64,000 nucleotides of DNA, taken from assembly GCF_014859355.1 (NCBI RefSeq), contig NZ_JACUUJ010000005.1:1-64000 (forward strand). Direction: 5' to 3'. Below the pieces are notes generated by a model. The model was not told where the DNA came from. It was given only the letters and a program-made list of their open reading frames with translations, and did not search any database. This stretch comes from Yoonia sp. (GTDB lineage: Bacteria > Pseudomonadota > Alphaproteobacteria > Rhodobacterales > Rhodobacteraceae). Position numbers and translations under genes: made by a program. Shown here one piece after another: positions 17,067-26,083 of the stretch. Within the stretch, counting starts at the first letter, position 1, and the number at the start of each line of letters is the position of its first letter.

Positions 17067-17627
17067 ATGAGAACGCAGAGACAACGCTTCAACCGTATCG
17101 TTACGGCACTTTTTTTCGCAGTAGGGTTTTCCCTACCCGTCGGCGCGCAAGACAAGCCACTTGATGAACTTTATCAGGAATTGGGGCAGGCTGATGCCGG
17201 AACTTACGCGCGCGTGCAGGACAAGATTTTCGCGGCTTGGGAAAAAAGCGGATCACCTGCGATGGACCTGTTGCTGCGCCGTGGCAAGGACGCCATGCAA
17301 GAGGGAACGCCCGACGTTGCGGCAGAACATTTTTCAGCGCTGATCGATCATGCGCCTGATTTCGCCGGAGGCTATTACGGCAGGGCATCGGCCTATTATG
17401 CGCTGGGGCTGATTGGCCCGGCGATGGACGATCTGCAAACTGTCCTGACGCTGAACCCGCGCCATTTCGAGGCGATGCGCGGCCTGGCCACGATCATGCG
17501 AGAACAGGATCGCCCCGGCGATGCGATGACGCTTTATCAGATGATCCTTGAAATCAATCCGCAATCGGCCGACATACAGGCAGAAATCGCAGATCTGCAA
17601 TTGCAGATGGAAGGTCAGGCGCTTTAA
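17067..17627 (+). CDS. Exported tetratricopeptide-repeat protein
   Basis: A 186-residue protein with a signal peptide (basic start, IVTALFFAVGFSLPVGAQD, likely cleaved near residue 28) and about three TPR units covering residues 75-180 (AEHFSALIDHAPDFAGGYYGRASAYYALG; AMDDLQTVLTLNPRHFEAMRG; AMTLYQMILEINPQSADI, written here as separate segments). It probably acts as a periplasmic protein-interaction module; partner unknown. The open frame extends upstream over the SCP2 gene, but the signal peptide fixes the start at 17067. Confidence 0.82.
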   Translation: MRTQRQRFNRIVTALFFAVGFSLPVGAQDKPLDELYQELGQADAGTYARVQDKIFAAWEKSGSPAMDLLLRRGKDAMQEGTPDVAAEHFSALIDHAPDFAGGYYGRASAYYALGLIGPAMDDLQTVLTLNPRHFEAMRGLATIMREQDRPGDAMTLYQMILEINPQSADIQAEIADLQLQMEGQAL

Positions 17628-17634
17628 CCCCTGG

Positions 17635-17647
17635 CCCCGTCGCGGGG
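17635..17647 (+). promoter_or_regulatory. Hairpin covering the helicase Shine-Dalgarno
   Basis: CCCCG-TCG-CGGGG forms a perfect five-pair hairpin. Its 3' arm, GGGG, lies six to seven adenines before the helicase ATG at 17654 and is the only Shine-Dalgarno-like sequence there. Folding would hide the ribosome site. Confidence 0.35.
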
Positions 17648-17653
17648 AAAAAA

Positions 17654-20410
17654 ATGATACCGTCACGGATCACGGCTGTTCTGGGCCCGACAAACACGGG
17701 CAAGACACACTATGCAATCGAGCGGATGCTGTCCTATCGCACGGGGGTCATAGGCCTGCCGCTGCGCCTGCTGGCCCGCGAGGTTTACGACCGGATTGTG
17801 GCTGTGCGCGGTCCCGGGGTTGTCGCGCTGGTGACGGGCGAGGAACGGATCGTGCCACCACGCGCCGCCTATTGGGTCTGCACCGTCGAGGCGATGCCCG
17901 AGGGGATGGGATGCGATTTTCTGGCGGTCGATGAAACCCAGCTTTGTGCCGATCCTGAACGCGGGCATGTGTTCACGGATCGTTTGTTGAATGCCCGTGG
18001 CCTGCACGAAACCCTGTTTCTGGGGGCTGAAACCATGCGCGGCGCGATTGCCGCCTTGGTGCCGGGCGTGCAGTTCATGCACCGCGCACGCATGTCAGAG
18101 CTGAGCTATACAGGTTCGAGAAAGATCAGCCGCATGCCCGCGCGGTCTGCGATCGTGGGGTTTTCGGTGGAAAACGTCTATGCCATCGCTGAATTGCTGC
18201 GCCGCACCAAGGGCGGGGCAGCTGTGGTGATGGGCGCACTGTCGCCCCGCACCCGCAATGCGCAGGTAGAAATGTATCAGAACGGCGATGTGGATTATCT
18301 GGTCGCGACTGATGCCATCGGGATGGGGTTGAACCTTGATATTTCGCACGTCGCCTTTTCGTCGCTGACCAAATTCGATGGCCGCCGGATGCGGCATCTG
18401 GAACCGCAGGAACTGGCGCAGATCGCAGGACGCGCGGGGCGTTACAAGGAAAACGGCACTTTTGGTGTCACAGGCGAGGCCCCGCCGCTAGACGATGCCG
18501 TGGCACAGGCAATTAGCGACCACCAGTTTCAGCCGGTGTCAAAATTGCAGTGGCGCAATGCACGGTTGCAATTCGGGTCGGTCAAACGCCTGATTGCCAC
18601 GCTTGAGGAACAGACGCAGGACCAATGGTTGTCACGGGTGCGCGAAAGCGACGACCTTGCCTCTCTCAAGGCGCTGTCAGCCGATGCCGAAGTTGCCGCG
18701 CGGGCCACCGATGGCCCATCGGTCAAACTGTTGTGGGATGTCTGCCGAATCCCCGATTTTCGCGGGATCAGCCAAGGCGAACATGTCGGCTTGCTGACGC
18801 AAATTTACAACGATCTTCACCAATTTGGGCATGTCTCTGCCAATTGGTTCGGATTGCAGGTGCGGCGGATTGACCGCACCGATGGCGACATTGATACGCT
18901 GTCAAAGCGGCTGGCCTATATTCGCACCTGGACATATGTTGCGCAACGCAAGGGATGGTTGATTGACGAATATCATTGGCGCGACGAAACCCGCGCTGTA
19001 GAAGACCGCTTATCAGACGCGCTGCATGGCGCGTTAACGCAAAGATTTGTGGACCGGCGGACCAGTATCCTGCTTCGCCGGCTCAAACAGAAGGAGAGCC
19101 TTTTGGCTGACGTGAACGAAAAAGGTGAAGTAACCGTAGAAGGCGAATTCGTCGGACGGTTGGAAGGGTTCCGGTTCCGCATGGACAAGGCGGGCAGCCC
19201 GGACGAGGCCAAGACGCTGCGCCAGGCGTCAGTCGCCGCCTTGGTGCCGCAGTTTCACCTGCTGGCAGACCGTTTTTACAACGCTCCCGACCCCGAGATT
19301 GATTTCACCGAACAGGGTGGTTTGATGTGGGGCGATCAGGCTGTTGGCAAATTGGTGGCGGGCGCTGATCCCTTCAAGCCACAAGTGACAGCCTTTGTTG
19401 ACGAAGAAGCCGGCCCGGATGTGATTGCCAAGGTGCAGCGGCGCCTGCAACATTTCATTGACCGTAAAATAGCCAGCGCGTTTGAGCCGCTGCTCTCACT
19501 GAAAAACGACGAAACCCTGACGGGTGCTGCAAAGGGTTTTGCCTACCGGATGGCCGAAGGTTTTGGCATCATTCCCCGGAGTGAAGTCGCCGACGAGGTC
19601 AAGGCGCTGGATCAGGATGCGCGCAGTGCACTGCGCAAACATGGTGTGCGCTTTGGGCAGTTCACTGTGTTTCTGCCGCTGTTGCTGAAGCCGGCGCCGA
19701 CACGTCTGCGCTTGGTGGTGTGGTCGTTGGTCAAGAACCTGTCTGAATTTCCCGAAAGCCCGCCGCCAGGTCTGGTGACTGTGCCTGCGGCCAAGGATGC
19801 GATCCCCGGTTATTATGCGATGGCAGGCTATCGTGCCGCAGGCGAACGCGCCATCAGGATTGATATGCTGGAACGTCTGGCCGACATGCTGCGCGACAAG
19901 GACAGCCGGGGTGGATTTGAAGCCAATGCCGACATGTTGTCCATTACCGGCATGACGCTGGACCAGTTTGCGGACCTGATGACAGGTCTGGGTTACAATG
20001 CTGAAAAAGGCGAGCGCGAAAAGGTCAAGGCAAGTCGCACGCCAGAGGTGCCAACACAGACATCTCAAGAACAGCCTGTTGAAGCGCCTGTCGAATCATC
20101 AGGTGATCGAATGGTTGAAACGCCCGCCGAACCGCCGCAAGAACTGCCCGGCGACCCCAAAGTTGGCGCAGCAGTCGAGATGGAGACATTCTACACCTTC
20201 ACCTGGGCCGCGCGGCAGGCACGGCCAAATCGCGTGCAGTCGGAACGGCCCCGCGGCAAATCCAAACCGGCAGGCAAGCCCACAGGACGCGGCAAACCGC
20301 AGGGGGATGGCGGCAGGCCGCAGACGTTTGCAGCCAAACCCAAGCGCGAAAAGCAGATCGACCCTGATAACCCCTTTGCTGCCGCACTGGCCGGGTTCAA
20401 CAAGGGTTGA
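17654..20410 (+). CDS. Suv3-like superfamily 2 RNA/DNA helicase
   Basis: A 918-residue protein with Walker A GPTNTGKT (11-18), a DETQ motif II (93-96), ATDAIGMGLNLDI and QIAGRAGRYKENGTFG (motifs V and VI), and a Suv3-type C-terminal region. The last 120 residues are a low-complexity tail rich in Pro/Glu and then Arg/Lys/Gly, probably disordered and nucleic-acid binding. Mitochondrial Suv3 unwinds RNA for the degradosome; alphaproteobacterial homologues are little studied. The stop overlaps the TTG start of the S4-domain gene, implying coupling. Confidence 0.87.
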   Translation: MIPSRITAVLGPTNTGKTHYAIERMLSYRTGVIGLPLRLLAREVYDRIVAVRGPGVVALVTGEERIVPPRAAYWVCTVEAMPEGMGCDFLAVDETQLCADPERGHVFTDRLLNARGLHETLFLGAETMRGAIAALVPGVQFMHRARMSELSYTGSRKISRMPARSAIVGFSVENVYAIAELLRRTKGGAAVVMGALSPRTRNAQVEMYQNGDVDYLVATDAIGMGLNLDISHVAFSSLTKFDGRRMRHLEPQELAQIAGRAGRYKENGTFGVTGEAPPLDDAVAQAISDHQFQPVSKLQWRNARLQFGSVKRLIATLEEQTQDQWLSRVRESDDLASLKALSADAEVAARATDGPSVKLLWDVCRIPDFRGISQGEHVGLLTQIYNDLHQFGHVSANWFGLQVRRIDRTDGDIDTLSKRLAYIRTWTYVAQRKGWLIDEYHWRDETRAVEDRLSDALHGALTQRFVDRRTSILLRRLKQKESLLADVNEKGEVTVEGEFVGRLEGFRFRMDKAGSPDEAKTLRQASVAALVPQFHLLADRFYNAPDPEIDFTEQGGLMWGDQAVGKLVAGADPFKPQVTAFVDEEAGPDVIAKVQRRLQHFIDRKIASAFEPLLSLKNDETLTGAAKGFAYRMAEGFGIIPRSEVADEVKALDQDARSALRKHGVRFGQFTVFLPLLLKPAPTRLRLVVWSLVKNLSEFPESPPPGLVTVPAAKDAIPGYYAMAGYRAAGERAIRIDMLERLADMLRDKDSRGGFEANADMLSITGMTLDQFADLMTGLGYNAEKGEREKVKASRTPEVPTQTSQEQPVEAPVESSGDRMVETPAEPPQELPGDPKVGAAVEMETFYTFTWAARQARPNRVQSERPRGKSKPAGKPTGRGKPQGDGGRPQTFAAKPKREKQIDPDNPFAAALAGFNKG

Positions 20411-20793
20411 GCGACCCCCGCCCCACGATCCGGTTGGACAAATGGCTTTGGCAGGCGCGGTTTTTCAAGTCGCGCAGCTTGGCCGCAGGGGTTGTGAGTG
20501 CTGGCAAGGTGCGGGTTGATGCCACCCCAGTCAGCAAGCCGGCGCGCGCGGTTGGGCCCGGTGATGTTTTGACCTTTGTGCAGGCACAGGAAACCAAAGT
20601 GGTGCGAATCCTTGCCTGTGGTGACAGGCGGGGCCCCGCCCCCGAGGCGCAGTTGCTTTACGAAGACTTGTCGCCCGTGGTGGAACGCCGTTCTTATAAT
20701 CCCGGTGGCGACAGGAAAGGACGTCCGACAAAGAAGGATCGCCGGGATATGATGACGCACCGTGCCGCCGACGACCCATTCGCGCTTGAATGA
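20407..20793 (+). CDS. S4-domain RNA-binding protein (HslR-like)
   Basis: A 128-residue protein with an S4 domain in the first 60 residues (IRLDKWLWQARFFKSRSLAAGVV, given here as a segment list: IRLDKWLWQARF, FKSRSLA, GKVRVD) and a basic C-terminus. HslR-type proteins rescue stalled 50S-peptidyl-tRNA complexes after heat shock. The start is TTG, overlapping the helicase stop as TTGA, which indicates translational coupling to the RNA helicase. Confidence 0.85.
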   Translation: MSDPRPTIRLDKWLWQARFFKSRSLAAGVVSAGKVRVDATPVSKPARAVGPGDVLTFVQAQETKVVRILACGDRRGPAPEAQLLYEDLSPVVERRSYNPGGDRKGRPTKKDRRDMMTHRAADDPFALE

Positions 20794-20842
20794 CGCGGGC
20801 GTCTATTCTAGCTAGACGCGTGAGAAAAATGTGGATGCCATC

Positions 20843-21178
20843 ATGACATACATCGTTAACGATAATTGTATCGCCTGCAAATACACCGACTGCGTCGAGG
20901 TTTGCCCCGTGGATTGTTTTTATGAAGGCGAAAACATGCTGGTGATCCACCCTGATGAATGCATCGACTGTGGTGTATGTGAACCGGAATGCCCAGCTGA
21001 TGCCATCCGCCCCGATACTGAACCGGACATGGAAAAATGGGTTGAATTCAACCGTAAGTATTCCGAAATGTGGCCTGTGATCATCACCAAGAAAGACCCA
21101 TTGCCCACTGCCGAAGAAATGGACGGCAAGGAAGGCAAGCTAGAGCTTTTTTCTGAAACCCCCGGAGAAGGCGGCTGA
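20843..21178 (+). CDS. fdxA: 7Fe ferredoxin FdxA
   Basis: A 111-residue ferredoxin with cysteines C9, C12, C17, C21 and C40, C43, C46, C50, in the pattern of one 3Fe-4S and one 4Fe-4S cluster ([12 protein letters not shown]), and an additional cysteine at C25. The long C-terminal extension is typical of alphaproteobacterial FdxA. It is an electron carrier whose partner is not evident. The start MTYIVND at 20843 matches the family; an upstream ATG at 20831 is not needed. It has its own terminator before carD. Confidence 0.95.
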   Translation: MTYIVNDNCIACKYTDCVEVCPVDCFYEGENMLVIHPDECIDCGVCEPECPADAIRPDTEPDMEKWVEFNRKYSEMWPVIITKKDPLPTAEEMDGKEGKLELFSETPGEGG

Positions 21179-21238
21179 TTCGCGTTAAAATGTGGTCTAA
21201 AGCCATGATAAACAGGCTTTTCACTGTCTTGTTACATG

Positions 21239-21261
21239 GCGCTTCCGAAAGGCGCATTTTT
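21239..21261 (+). terminator. Probable terminator of fdxA
   Basis: GCGCTT pairs with AGGCGC around a five-base loop (one wobble), followed by ATTTTTG. It lies 60 bp after the fdxA stop. Confidence 0.65.
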
Positions 21262-21392
21262 GTGGTATAAACACGCAAATGCAGCTAACTAATTGATCCA
21301 TCTCAATGCGCGACACAATCCGGCGGAGACTTGATATGTCACCGGCGTTTTTTCTGTCGGCTGATCTGATGGTGCATGATGAAAGGACGATC

Positions 21393-21899
21393 ATGACCAA
21401 GAAGAAAAACGAATTCAGCCCCAACGATTTTGTTGTCTATCCCGCCCACGGGGTTGGCAAGATCGTGTCGATTGAAAAGCAGGAAGTTGCCGGTTTCGAA
21501 CTGGAACTTTTTGTCATCGCCTTTGAGAAAGACAAGATGACCCTGCGTGTGCCGACGCATAAGGCAACCGACGTAGGCATGCGCGCGCTGGCGACACCTG
21601 ATGTGGTGTCCCACGCGATGAAAACACTGCGCGGCAAAGCCAAGGTGAAAAAAGCCATGTGGTCGCGCCGGGCGCAGGAATACGAACAAAAGATCAATTC
21701 TGGCGATTTGATCGCGATTGCAGAGGTTGTGCGCGACCTGCATCGCCAGGACGACCAGCGCGAGCAAAGCTATTCCGAGCGCCAGCTTTATGAAGCGGCG
21801 CTGGAGCGTTTGACACGCGAATTCGCTGCTGTTGCAGGGCATGATGAACATGCTGCTGCGGCAGAGATTGATTCGGTGCTCGTCGGTCGCGCAGCCTGA
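21393..21899 (+). CDS. carD: CarD-family transcriptional regulator (CdnL-type)
   Basis: A 168-residue protein with an N-terminal RNA polymerase-interacting domain (FVVYPAHGVGKIVSIEKQEVAG, segments FVVYPAHGVG and IVSIEKQEV) and a helical DNA-binding C-terminus (MWSRRAQEYEQKINSGDLIAIAEVVRDLHR in the family position). CarD/CdnL binds the RNA polymerase beta lobe and stabilises open complexes at rRNA and housekeeping promoters. The ATG at 21393 follows AAAGGA; upstream in-frame starts lack one. Confidence 0.93.
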   Translation: MTKKKNEFSPNDFVVYPAHGVGKIVSIEKQEVAGFELELFVIAFEKDKMTLRVPTHKATDVGMRALATPDVVSHAMKTLRGKAKVKKAMWSRRAQEYEQKINSGDLIAIAEVVRDLHRQDDQREQSYSERQLYEAALERLTREFAAVAGHDEHAAAAEIDSVLVGRAA

Positions 21900-21920
21900 T
21901 CCTTTTGGGGTATGAAAATG

Positions 21921-21951
21921 AAAAAACCGCGCCCTGACGTGCGCGGTTTTT
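21921..21951 (+). terminator. Bidirectional terminator between carD and the transglycosylase gene
   Basis: AAAACCGCGC (21923-21932) pairs perfectly with GCGCGGTTTT (21941-21950). A-run and T-run flank the stem, so it can serve both the plus-strand carD transcript and the convergent minus-strand gene. Confidence 0.9.
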
Positions 21952-22030
21952 GTGTGAGTATTGGAATTTTGTGACCGAAATTCGTTTGCCTCCGGCGGGG
22001 GTATCTTTGCTCGGAAGATGCGCGGCTTGC

Positions 22031-23194
22031 CTATAGCCGGTTGAGCAATTCAAGGGTCGGCCATGCGTCGGCGGGTAGCCCCAGACGGGACTGTTCGGCC
22101 TGCACAGCGGCACGTGTCATGGCCCCCAGAATACCGTCGATGCCGCCAACATCATGCCCGCGTGCTGTCAGTTTTTGTTGCAGTTGCTGCATTTGTGGTC
22201 CCGTCAGCGGCGCGCTGGGGTTGCCTGCGTTGTAGACGGGCGCACCCTCCAGTCGGGTGGCGAAATAGGCGGCGGTGGTGACGTAGACGAAACTTTTGTT
22301 CCAGTCGAAATAGACGTCAAAGTTGGGATAGGTCAGAAAGGCCGGACCATTCCGGCCCATTGGCAGCAGAACAGAGGCGGGCAGGTTGGCGGGGCCAAGC
22401 GACCCTTGGCGTGCCCGCACACCGGCATTCGCCCAGTCGCGCACCGATGCCTTGTGGTTCATGCCGGTTTTGGACCAGTCCAGATTAGCGGGCAGAATGA
22501 TTTCCTGCATCCAGGGTTCATTCGGACGCCAGCCCAATGAGGCCAGCACATTGGCGCCGGTCATCAAGGCATCGGGGGCGGAGTTTTTCAGATCGACAAT
22601 GCCGTCGCCATCGCCATCCAGCCCCTGGGTGATGATTTCGCGCGGCAGTTTTTGCAGTTGACCGATTTCACCGGCCCATGCCCCCGTCGTGGTGGCTGGA
22701 TCCATCCCGCCGCGTCGGTAGAGTTCGATCGCCGCAATCAGTTGCGGGCGGAACAGGCCGGGTCTGCGGCAGTCATGCGCCAGCGTCAGCAGCGCATCGC
22801 GGGTGTTGAAACTGCCCTGCACCTGGCCAAAATCCGTTTCGAATGCCCAAAACGCCAGCAGAACACCGCGGGGGATGCCAAAGCGCGTTTTGATGGTATC
22901 AAAGGTCCGGTTGTAACGCGTGCCGTAAACCGCGCCGTTGTTGATCCTGTTTTGACTGATCAGCGCGCGCGAAAAGCTGATAAAATCCTTTTGAAACACA
23001 CCTTGGGACCGGTCGGCGCGCAAAACCGCATCGTCGATGCGGGCGCCTTGAAAGAAACGGTCCGTTGTTGCGGCGGGCAGCCCCATGGCCTGTGCTTCGG
23101 CTTTGACACCGGCGATGAAATTGTTGACCGGGCCGCCGCAGGTTTGGGCGTTGGCCGTGCTGGCCAAAAGGATCATGGCAAGGGCTAGGCGCAT
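22031..23194 (-). CDS. Lytic murein transglycosylase, MltB family, with peptidoglycan-binding domain
   Basis: A 387-residue exported protein: signal peptide (MRLALAMILLASTANA), an SLT/MltB catalytic domain (about 30-310) with the candidate catalytic glutamate in FWAFETDFGQVQG, and a C-terminal PG_binding_1 domain (about 320-387, LQQKLTARGHDVGGIDG). It cleaves the glycan strand with 1,6-anhydro formation in the periplasm. The motif where MltB proteins usually show GAMGQ-QFMPS reads GEIGQLQKLPREI, so this is a divergent subgroup. It ends at the shared carD terminator. Confidence 0.87.
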   Translation of the reverse strand: MRLALAMILLASTANAQTCGGPVNNFIAGVKAEAQAMGLPAATTDRFFQGARIDDAVLRADRSQGVFQKDFISFSRALISQNRINNGAVYGTRYNRTFDTIKTRFGIPRGVLLAFWAFETDFGQVQGSFNTRDALLTLAHDCRRPGLFRPQLIAAIELYRRGGMDPATTTGAWAGEIGQLQKLPREIITQGLDGDGDGIVDLKNSAPDALMTGANVLASLGWRPNEPWMQEIILPANLDWSKTGMNHKASVRDWANAGVRARQGSLGPANLPASVLLPMGRNGPAFLTYPNFDVYFDWNKSFVYVTTAAYFATRLEGAPVYNAGNPSAPLTGPQMQQLQQKLTARGHDVGGIDGILGAMTRAAVQAEQSRLGLPADAWPTLELLNRL

Positions 23195-23254
23195 GGCGGG
23201 CTCCGATTGAGGTGTTGAAAGCGTAACAGTGCCAATGTGGAGTGCAAGGGCTGG

Positions 23255-23854
23255 TTAGGGGCGCTTGCGGTGACGCCCAAGGCGAAACAGGCCGATGCCC
23301 GCCGCCAGTGCAACACAGGCCGCTGTAGCAAAACCGCCCCAGTTCGCGACCAGATCGGCCAAAGTATCAAGATTGCTGCCGAAAAAATAGCCCAGGCTGA
23401 CGTAACCGCCGACCCAGATCGCCTCGCCCGCAGTATCCCACAGGGTGAAACGCCAGCGGTTCAGCCGTGCGGCACCGGCGGCGAAATTCACCCAAGGGCC
23501 AAGCGGGGCCGCCGCCCATGTGCTGAAGAAAACGCCAAGGCCGCCCCAACGATCCACCACAGTTTCAGCGCGCGCGAAAAGCGCCGCGCGGTTGGGCCGC
23601 GTTGCCAGCCGCGCATGAAGCCACCGCCCCCCCATGCGCCCTAGATGAAACCCCGTCTGGTCGCCCGCGACCGCCGCAAGATAGGCCACGGCTATCACCT
23701 GCCACAACACCAGATCGCCCGCCGCCGCAAAGGCACCGCCAGCCAGCATTGCCGCAAATGTTGGCACAGGCACCGCAAGGCAGGAAAAATAAGCCGATAG
23801 CCCAATAATGATCAGGCCCCATGTTGCGACAAGGGCAAAAAAAACATCAGTCAT
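23255..23854 (-). CDS. DedA/VTT-family membrane protein
   Basis: A 199-residue membrane protein with about five hydrophobic helices, GDQTGFHLGRMGGRW and FFSTWAAAPLGPWVNFAAGAARLNRWRFTLWD in segments (STWAAAPLGPW; NFAAGAARL). This resembles the DedA family, whose members move or flip lipid carriers such as undecaprenyl phosphate. The usual [F/Y]-x3-R-x3-PxxR motif is altered. It starts inside the end of the upstream membrane-anchored gene (8-bp overlap). Confidence 0.75.
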   Translation of the reverse strand: MTDVFFALVATWGLIIIGLSAYFSCLAVPVPTFAAMLAGGAFAAAGDLVLWQVIAVAYLAAVAGDQTGFHLGRMGGRWLHARLATRPNRAALFARAETVVDRWGGLGVFFSTWAAAPLGPWVNFAAGAARLNRWRFTLWDTAGEAIWVGGYVSLGYFFGSNLDTLADLVANWGGFATAACVALAAGIGLFRLGRHRKRP

Positions 23855-24212
23855 TTTGCATTGCCTGATAGGTGATGACGGCCGCTGTCAGGTTCTGGAT
23901 CAGCGTATCCAGGTCGGTGCCTTGTTCCGCGGCCAGTTCGGCCAGCGTCACCCTGCGCCCGCTGCCGTCTATGTCCAGCGCCGCGGCCACGATTTCTGGC
24001 GGCACCTGCCAGGTGCGTGAGACATAGCGCGGCGTCATCCAGCCAGCGATCGGATCCTGCCGCGTTGCCGGTCTGTGCCAGATGCCTGCCATCATGCCCA
24101 GCCGGACACCAAAGAAAACCATGCCGATCAGCGCCAGCACAAGCAGCGATTTGAACCCCCGGCGCATGATTTTCCGATACTGGGCCATGCGGGCGGGTTT
24201 GGGGCGTTTCAT
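23847..24212 (-). CDS. Membrane-anchored protein of unknown function
   Basis: A 121-residue protein with a basic N-terminus (MKRPKPARMAQYRKIMRRG), one transmembrane helix (about 20-42), and a C-terminal extracytoplasmic part including RYVSRTWQVPPEIVAAAL and LAELAAEQGTDLDTLIQNL. I do not recognise a family. AGGAA lies eight bases before the ATG. It overlaps the DedA gene, so the two are likely co-expressed. Confidence 0.7.
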   Translation of the reverse strand: MKRPKPARMAQYRKIMRRGFKSLLVLALIGMVFFGVRLGMMAGIWHRPATRQDPIAGWMTPRYVSRTWQVPPEIVAAALDIDGSGRRVTLAELAAEQGTDLDTLIQNLTAAVITYQAMQND

Positions 24213-24248
24213 GGGCGGTTCCTGCGATTGATCCTATGTCCGATCAAA

Positions 24249-25151
24249 TCAGAGCTCTGTGCCGATGGCTAGCAAGACGGATAACAAAAGCACGCCGCTC
24301 CATGTTTTCCACAAGGCGCTGACGGCCCGGTCTATATCATCGGGGGTCAGATCATGTGCGCCTGCATCGTTCACGAAAGGATAATCACGCAGTTCACCAT
24401 CATAGCGGCGCGGCCCGCTAAGCGCGATGTTCAGGCCGTGGGCCATCGCGGCCTCGGGCCAGCCTGCGTTGACAGAGCGGTGCAGGGGGGCATCTTGGAT
24501 GATCTTGCGCGGGGCGGGGCGGGTGGTAACGGCCCAGATCAGCAGGGCGGTCAGGCGGGCAGGGATCAGGTTTAACAGGTCGTCGAACCGTGCTGCGGCC
24601 CATCCGAATTTTTCATGCCGCGGTGTGCGATAGCCGATCATGCTGTCGGCGGTATTGGTGATCTTGTAGATCAGCAGCCCCGGCAGCCCGGCAACCGCGA
24701 ACCAGAAGATTGGTGCGATCACCCCGTCTGAAAGGTTTTCGGCCGCACTTTCGATGGCGGACCGTGCAACAGCGGGCCTGTCCATGGTTTGCGTATCGCG
24801 TCCCACGATCATCGCCACTGCCCTTCGCCCGTCGCCCAGCGACAGCCGCAGCGCATCGCCCACGGCCTGCACATGCTGCACCAGCGATTTCTGCGCCAGC
24901 AGGATGGCAAGGATGATGATGTCGATCAGTTTTGTGGGCAGCGATTGCAAAATCAACCCCAGCGCGCCTGCGCTGATCACCAGTGCTGCCATGCTCAGCA
25001 CGCCGTTTTGCCGCTGCGCGCCCTTGTTGAACCGGGCGTCGCACCAACCGATCAGCCGCCCCATCAGCACTGCGGGGTGCGGGATACGAGACCACAGCCA
25101 GCGGGGTTCGCCCAAAAGCGCATCCAAGATCATGCCAAGGATCAGCGTCAC
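24249..25151 (-). CDS. cobD: Adenosylcobinamide-phosphate synthase
   Basis: A 300-residue integral membrane protein of the CbiB/CobD family that attaches (R)-1-amino-2-propanol phosphate to adenosylcobyric acid. Family motifs include ALLGEPRWLWSRIPHPAVLMG near the start, RSAIESAAENLSDGVIAP, and KITNTADSMIGYRTPRHEKFGWAAARFDDLLNLIPARL (seen as several blocks). It overlaps by 4 bp with cobC upstream (ATGA), so the two final assembly steps are coupled. The naming follows the Pseudomonas denitrificans scheme. Confidence 0.93.
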   Translation of the reverse strand: MTLILGMILDALLGEPRWLWSRIPHPAVLMGRLIGWCDARFNKGAQRQNGVLSMAALVISAGALGLILQSLPTKLIDIIILAILLAQKSLVQHVQAVGDALRLSLGDGRRAVAMIVGRDTQTMDRPAVARSAIESAAENLSDGVIAPIFWFAVAGLPGLLIYKITNTADSMIGYRTPRHEKFGWAAARFDDLLNLIPARLTALLIWAVTTRPAPRKIIQDAPLHRSVNAGWPEAAMAHGLNIALSGPRRYDGELRDYPFVNDAGAHDLTPDDIDRAVSALWKTWSGVLLLSVLLAIGTEL

Positions 25152-26083
25152 AGCGCATCCTCAAGCTGGCCCCAGCGGTCAGGTGCGGGCAGCCCAAGGC
25201 GCAGCCAGTCGCTTGCATAAGGAAAGACGCGCGACCAGATATGGTGCTGTGCCAGATGGTGTTGCGCGGCTTTTGCATCTTGCACCTGATACAGCCGGAA
25301 CAGCGTGGTGCCGCCCAACAGTGCGGCGCCTTTGCTTTCCAACAGCGCATCCAGTCGGGCAGCGTCCATTTTCAGCCGCGCGCGGGTGTCGTCGGCCCAT
25401 TGCGGATCGGCCAGCGCCTCGGCGCCGATGGCCAGCGCGGGGCCAGATATTTGCCACGGCCCCAAAAGATCGGTCAACCTGTCGATGATGGCAGGGTCTC
25501 CAATTGCAAAACCCAGCCGCAGACCTGCAAGCCCCCAGAATTTGCCAAAGCTTTTAAGCACCACAGTGCCGGGGCGGGCGGCCAGGTGGATCAGCGATGC
25601 CTCTGGCATTACGTCGCAAAAGCTTTCGTCGATGATGGTGATCGGGCTGTTCAGATCTTCGGCCTGCCAGACCCGCCCGTCAGGGTTGTTGGGATGCACG
25701 GCGACCCTCACATCCGCCGCGCCGTCACGGACGGGCCAGCCAGCGGCCAGAAAGGCTGCACTGTGTTCGTTATATGTGGGGCCGGGGATGGCCACGTGTG
25801 ACGTTTCAAGCACCCGTGGCAAGGCGGCAATTATTGCGGATGCACCGGTGCCGCCGATGATCCCTGCCGCCTGCGGCACCCGCCAAAAGTTGCGCGCCAA
25901 GGCATAAAGCCTGTCGAACGCGGCCCGGTCGGGCAAGGCTGTCCACGAATCAGCGGTCAGCCGGGGCAGGGGATACGGCACAGGATTGATCCCGGTGGAC
26001 AGGTCCAGCCAATCATCCCTGCTGCCGCCATATTGCCTGATAGCTGCGTCGAGCCCCCCGCCGTGGTCACGTTGATCGGTCAT
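25148..26083 (-). CDS. cobC: L-threonine-O-3-phosphate decarboxylase, cobalamin side-chain synthesis
   Basis: A 311-residue fold-type I PLP enzyme. The N-terminus has DLSTGINPVPYPLP, the middle has VHPNNPDGRV and IIDESFCDVMPE, and the PLP lysine is in VLKSFGKFWGLAGLRLGFAIG. It supplies (R)-1-amino-2-propanol phosphate for the adjacent CobD. The gene overlaps its neighbours on both sides by 4 bp, so the DUF1636 gene, cobC and cobD form one translation-coupled unit. Confidence 0.9.
   Translation of the reverse strand: MTDQRDHGGGLDAAIRQYGGSRDDWLDLSTGINPVPYPLPRLTADSWTALPDRAAFDRLYALARNFWRVPQAAGIIGGTGASAIIAALPRVLETSHVAIPGPTYNEHSAAFLAAGWPVRDGAADVRVAVHPNNPDGRVWQAEDLNSPITIIDESFCDVMPEASLIHLAARPGTVVLKSFGKFWGLAGLRLGFAIGDPAIIDRLTDLLGPWQISGPALAIGAEALADPQWADDTRARLKMDAARLDALLESKGAALLGGTTLFRLYQVQDAKAAQHHLAQHHIWSRVFPYASDWLRLGLPAPDRWGQLEDAL

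Noticed and set aside
21293-21306. FnrL-like site TTGATCCATCTCAA upstream of carD
   Set aside because: One arm departs from TTGAT-N4-ATCAA, and there is no biological link of CarD to anaerobic control that would raise the odds; the match can easily be chance.
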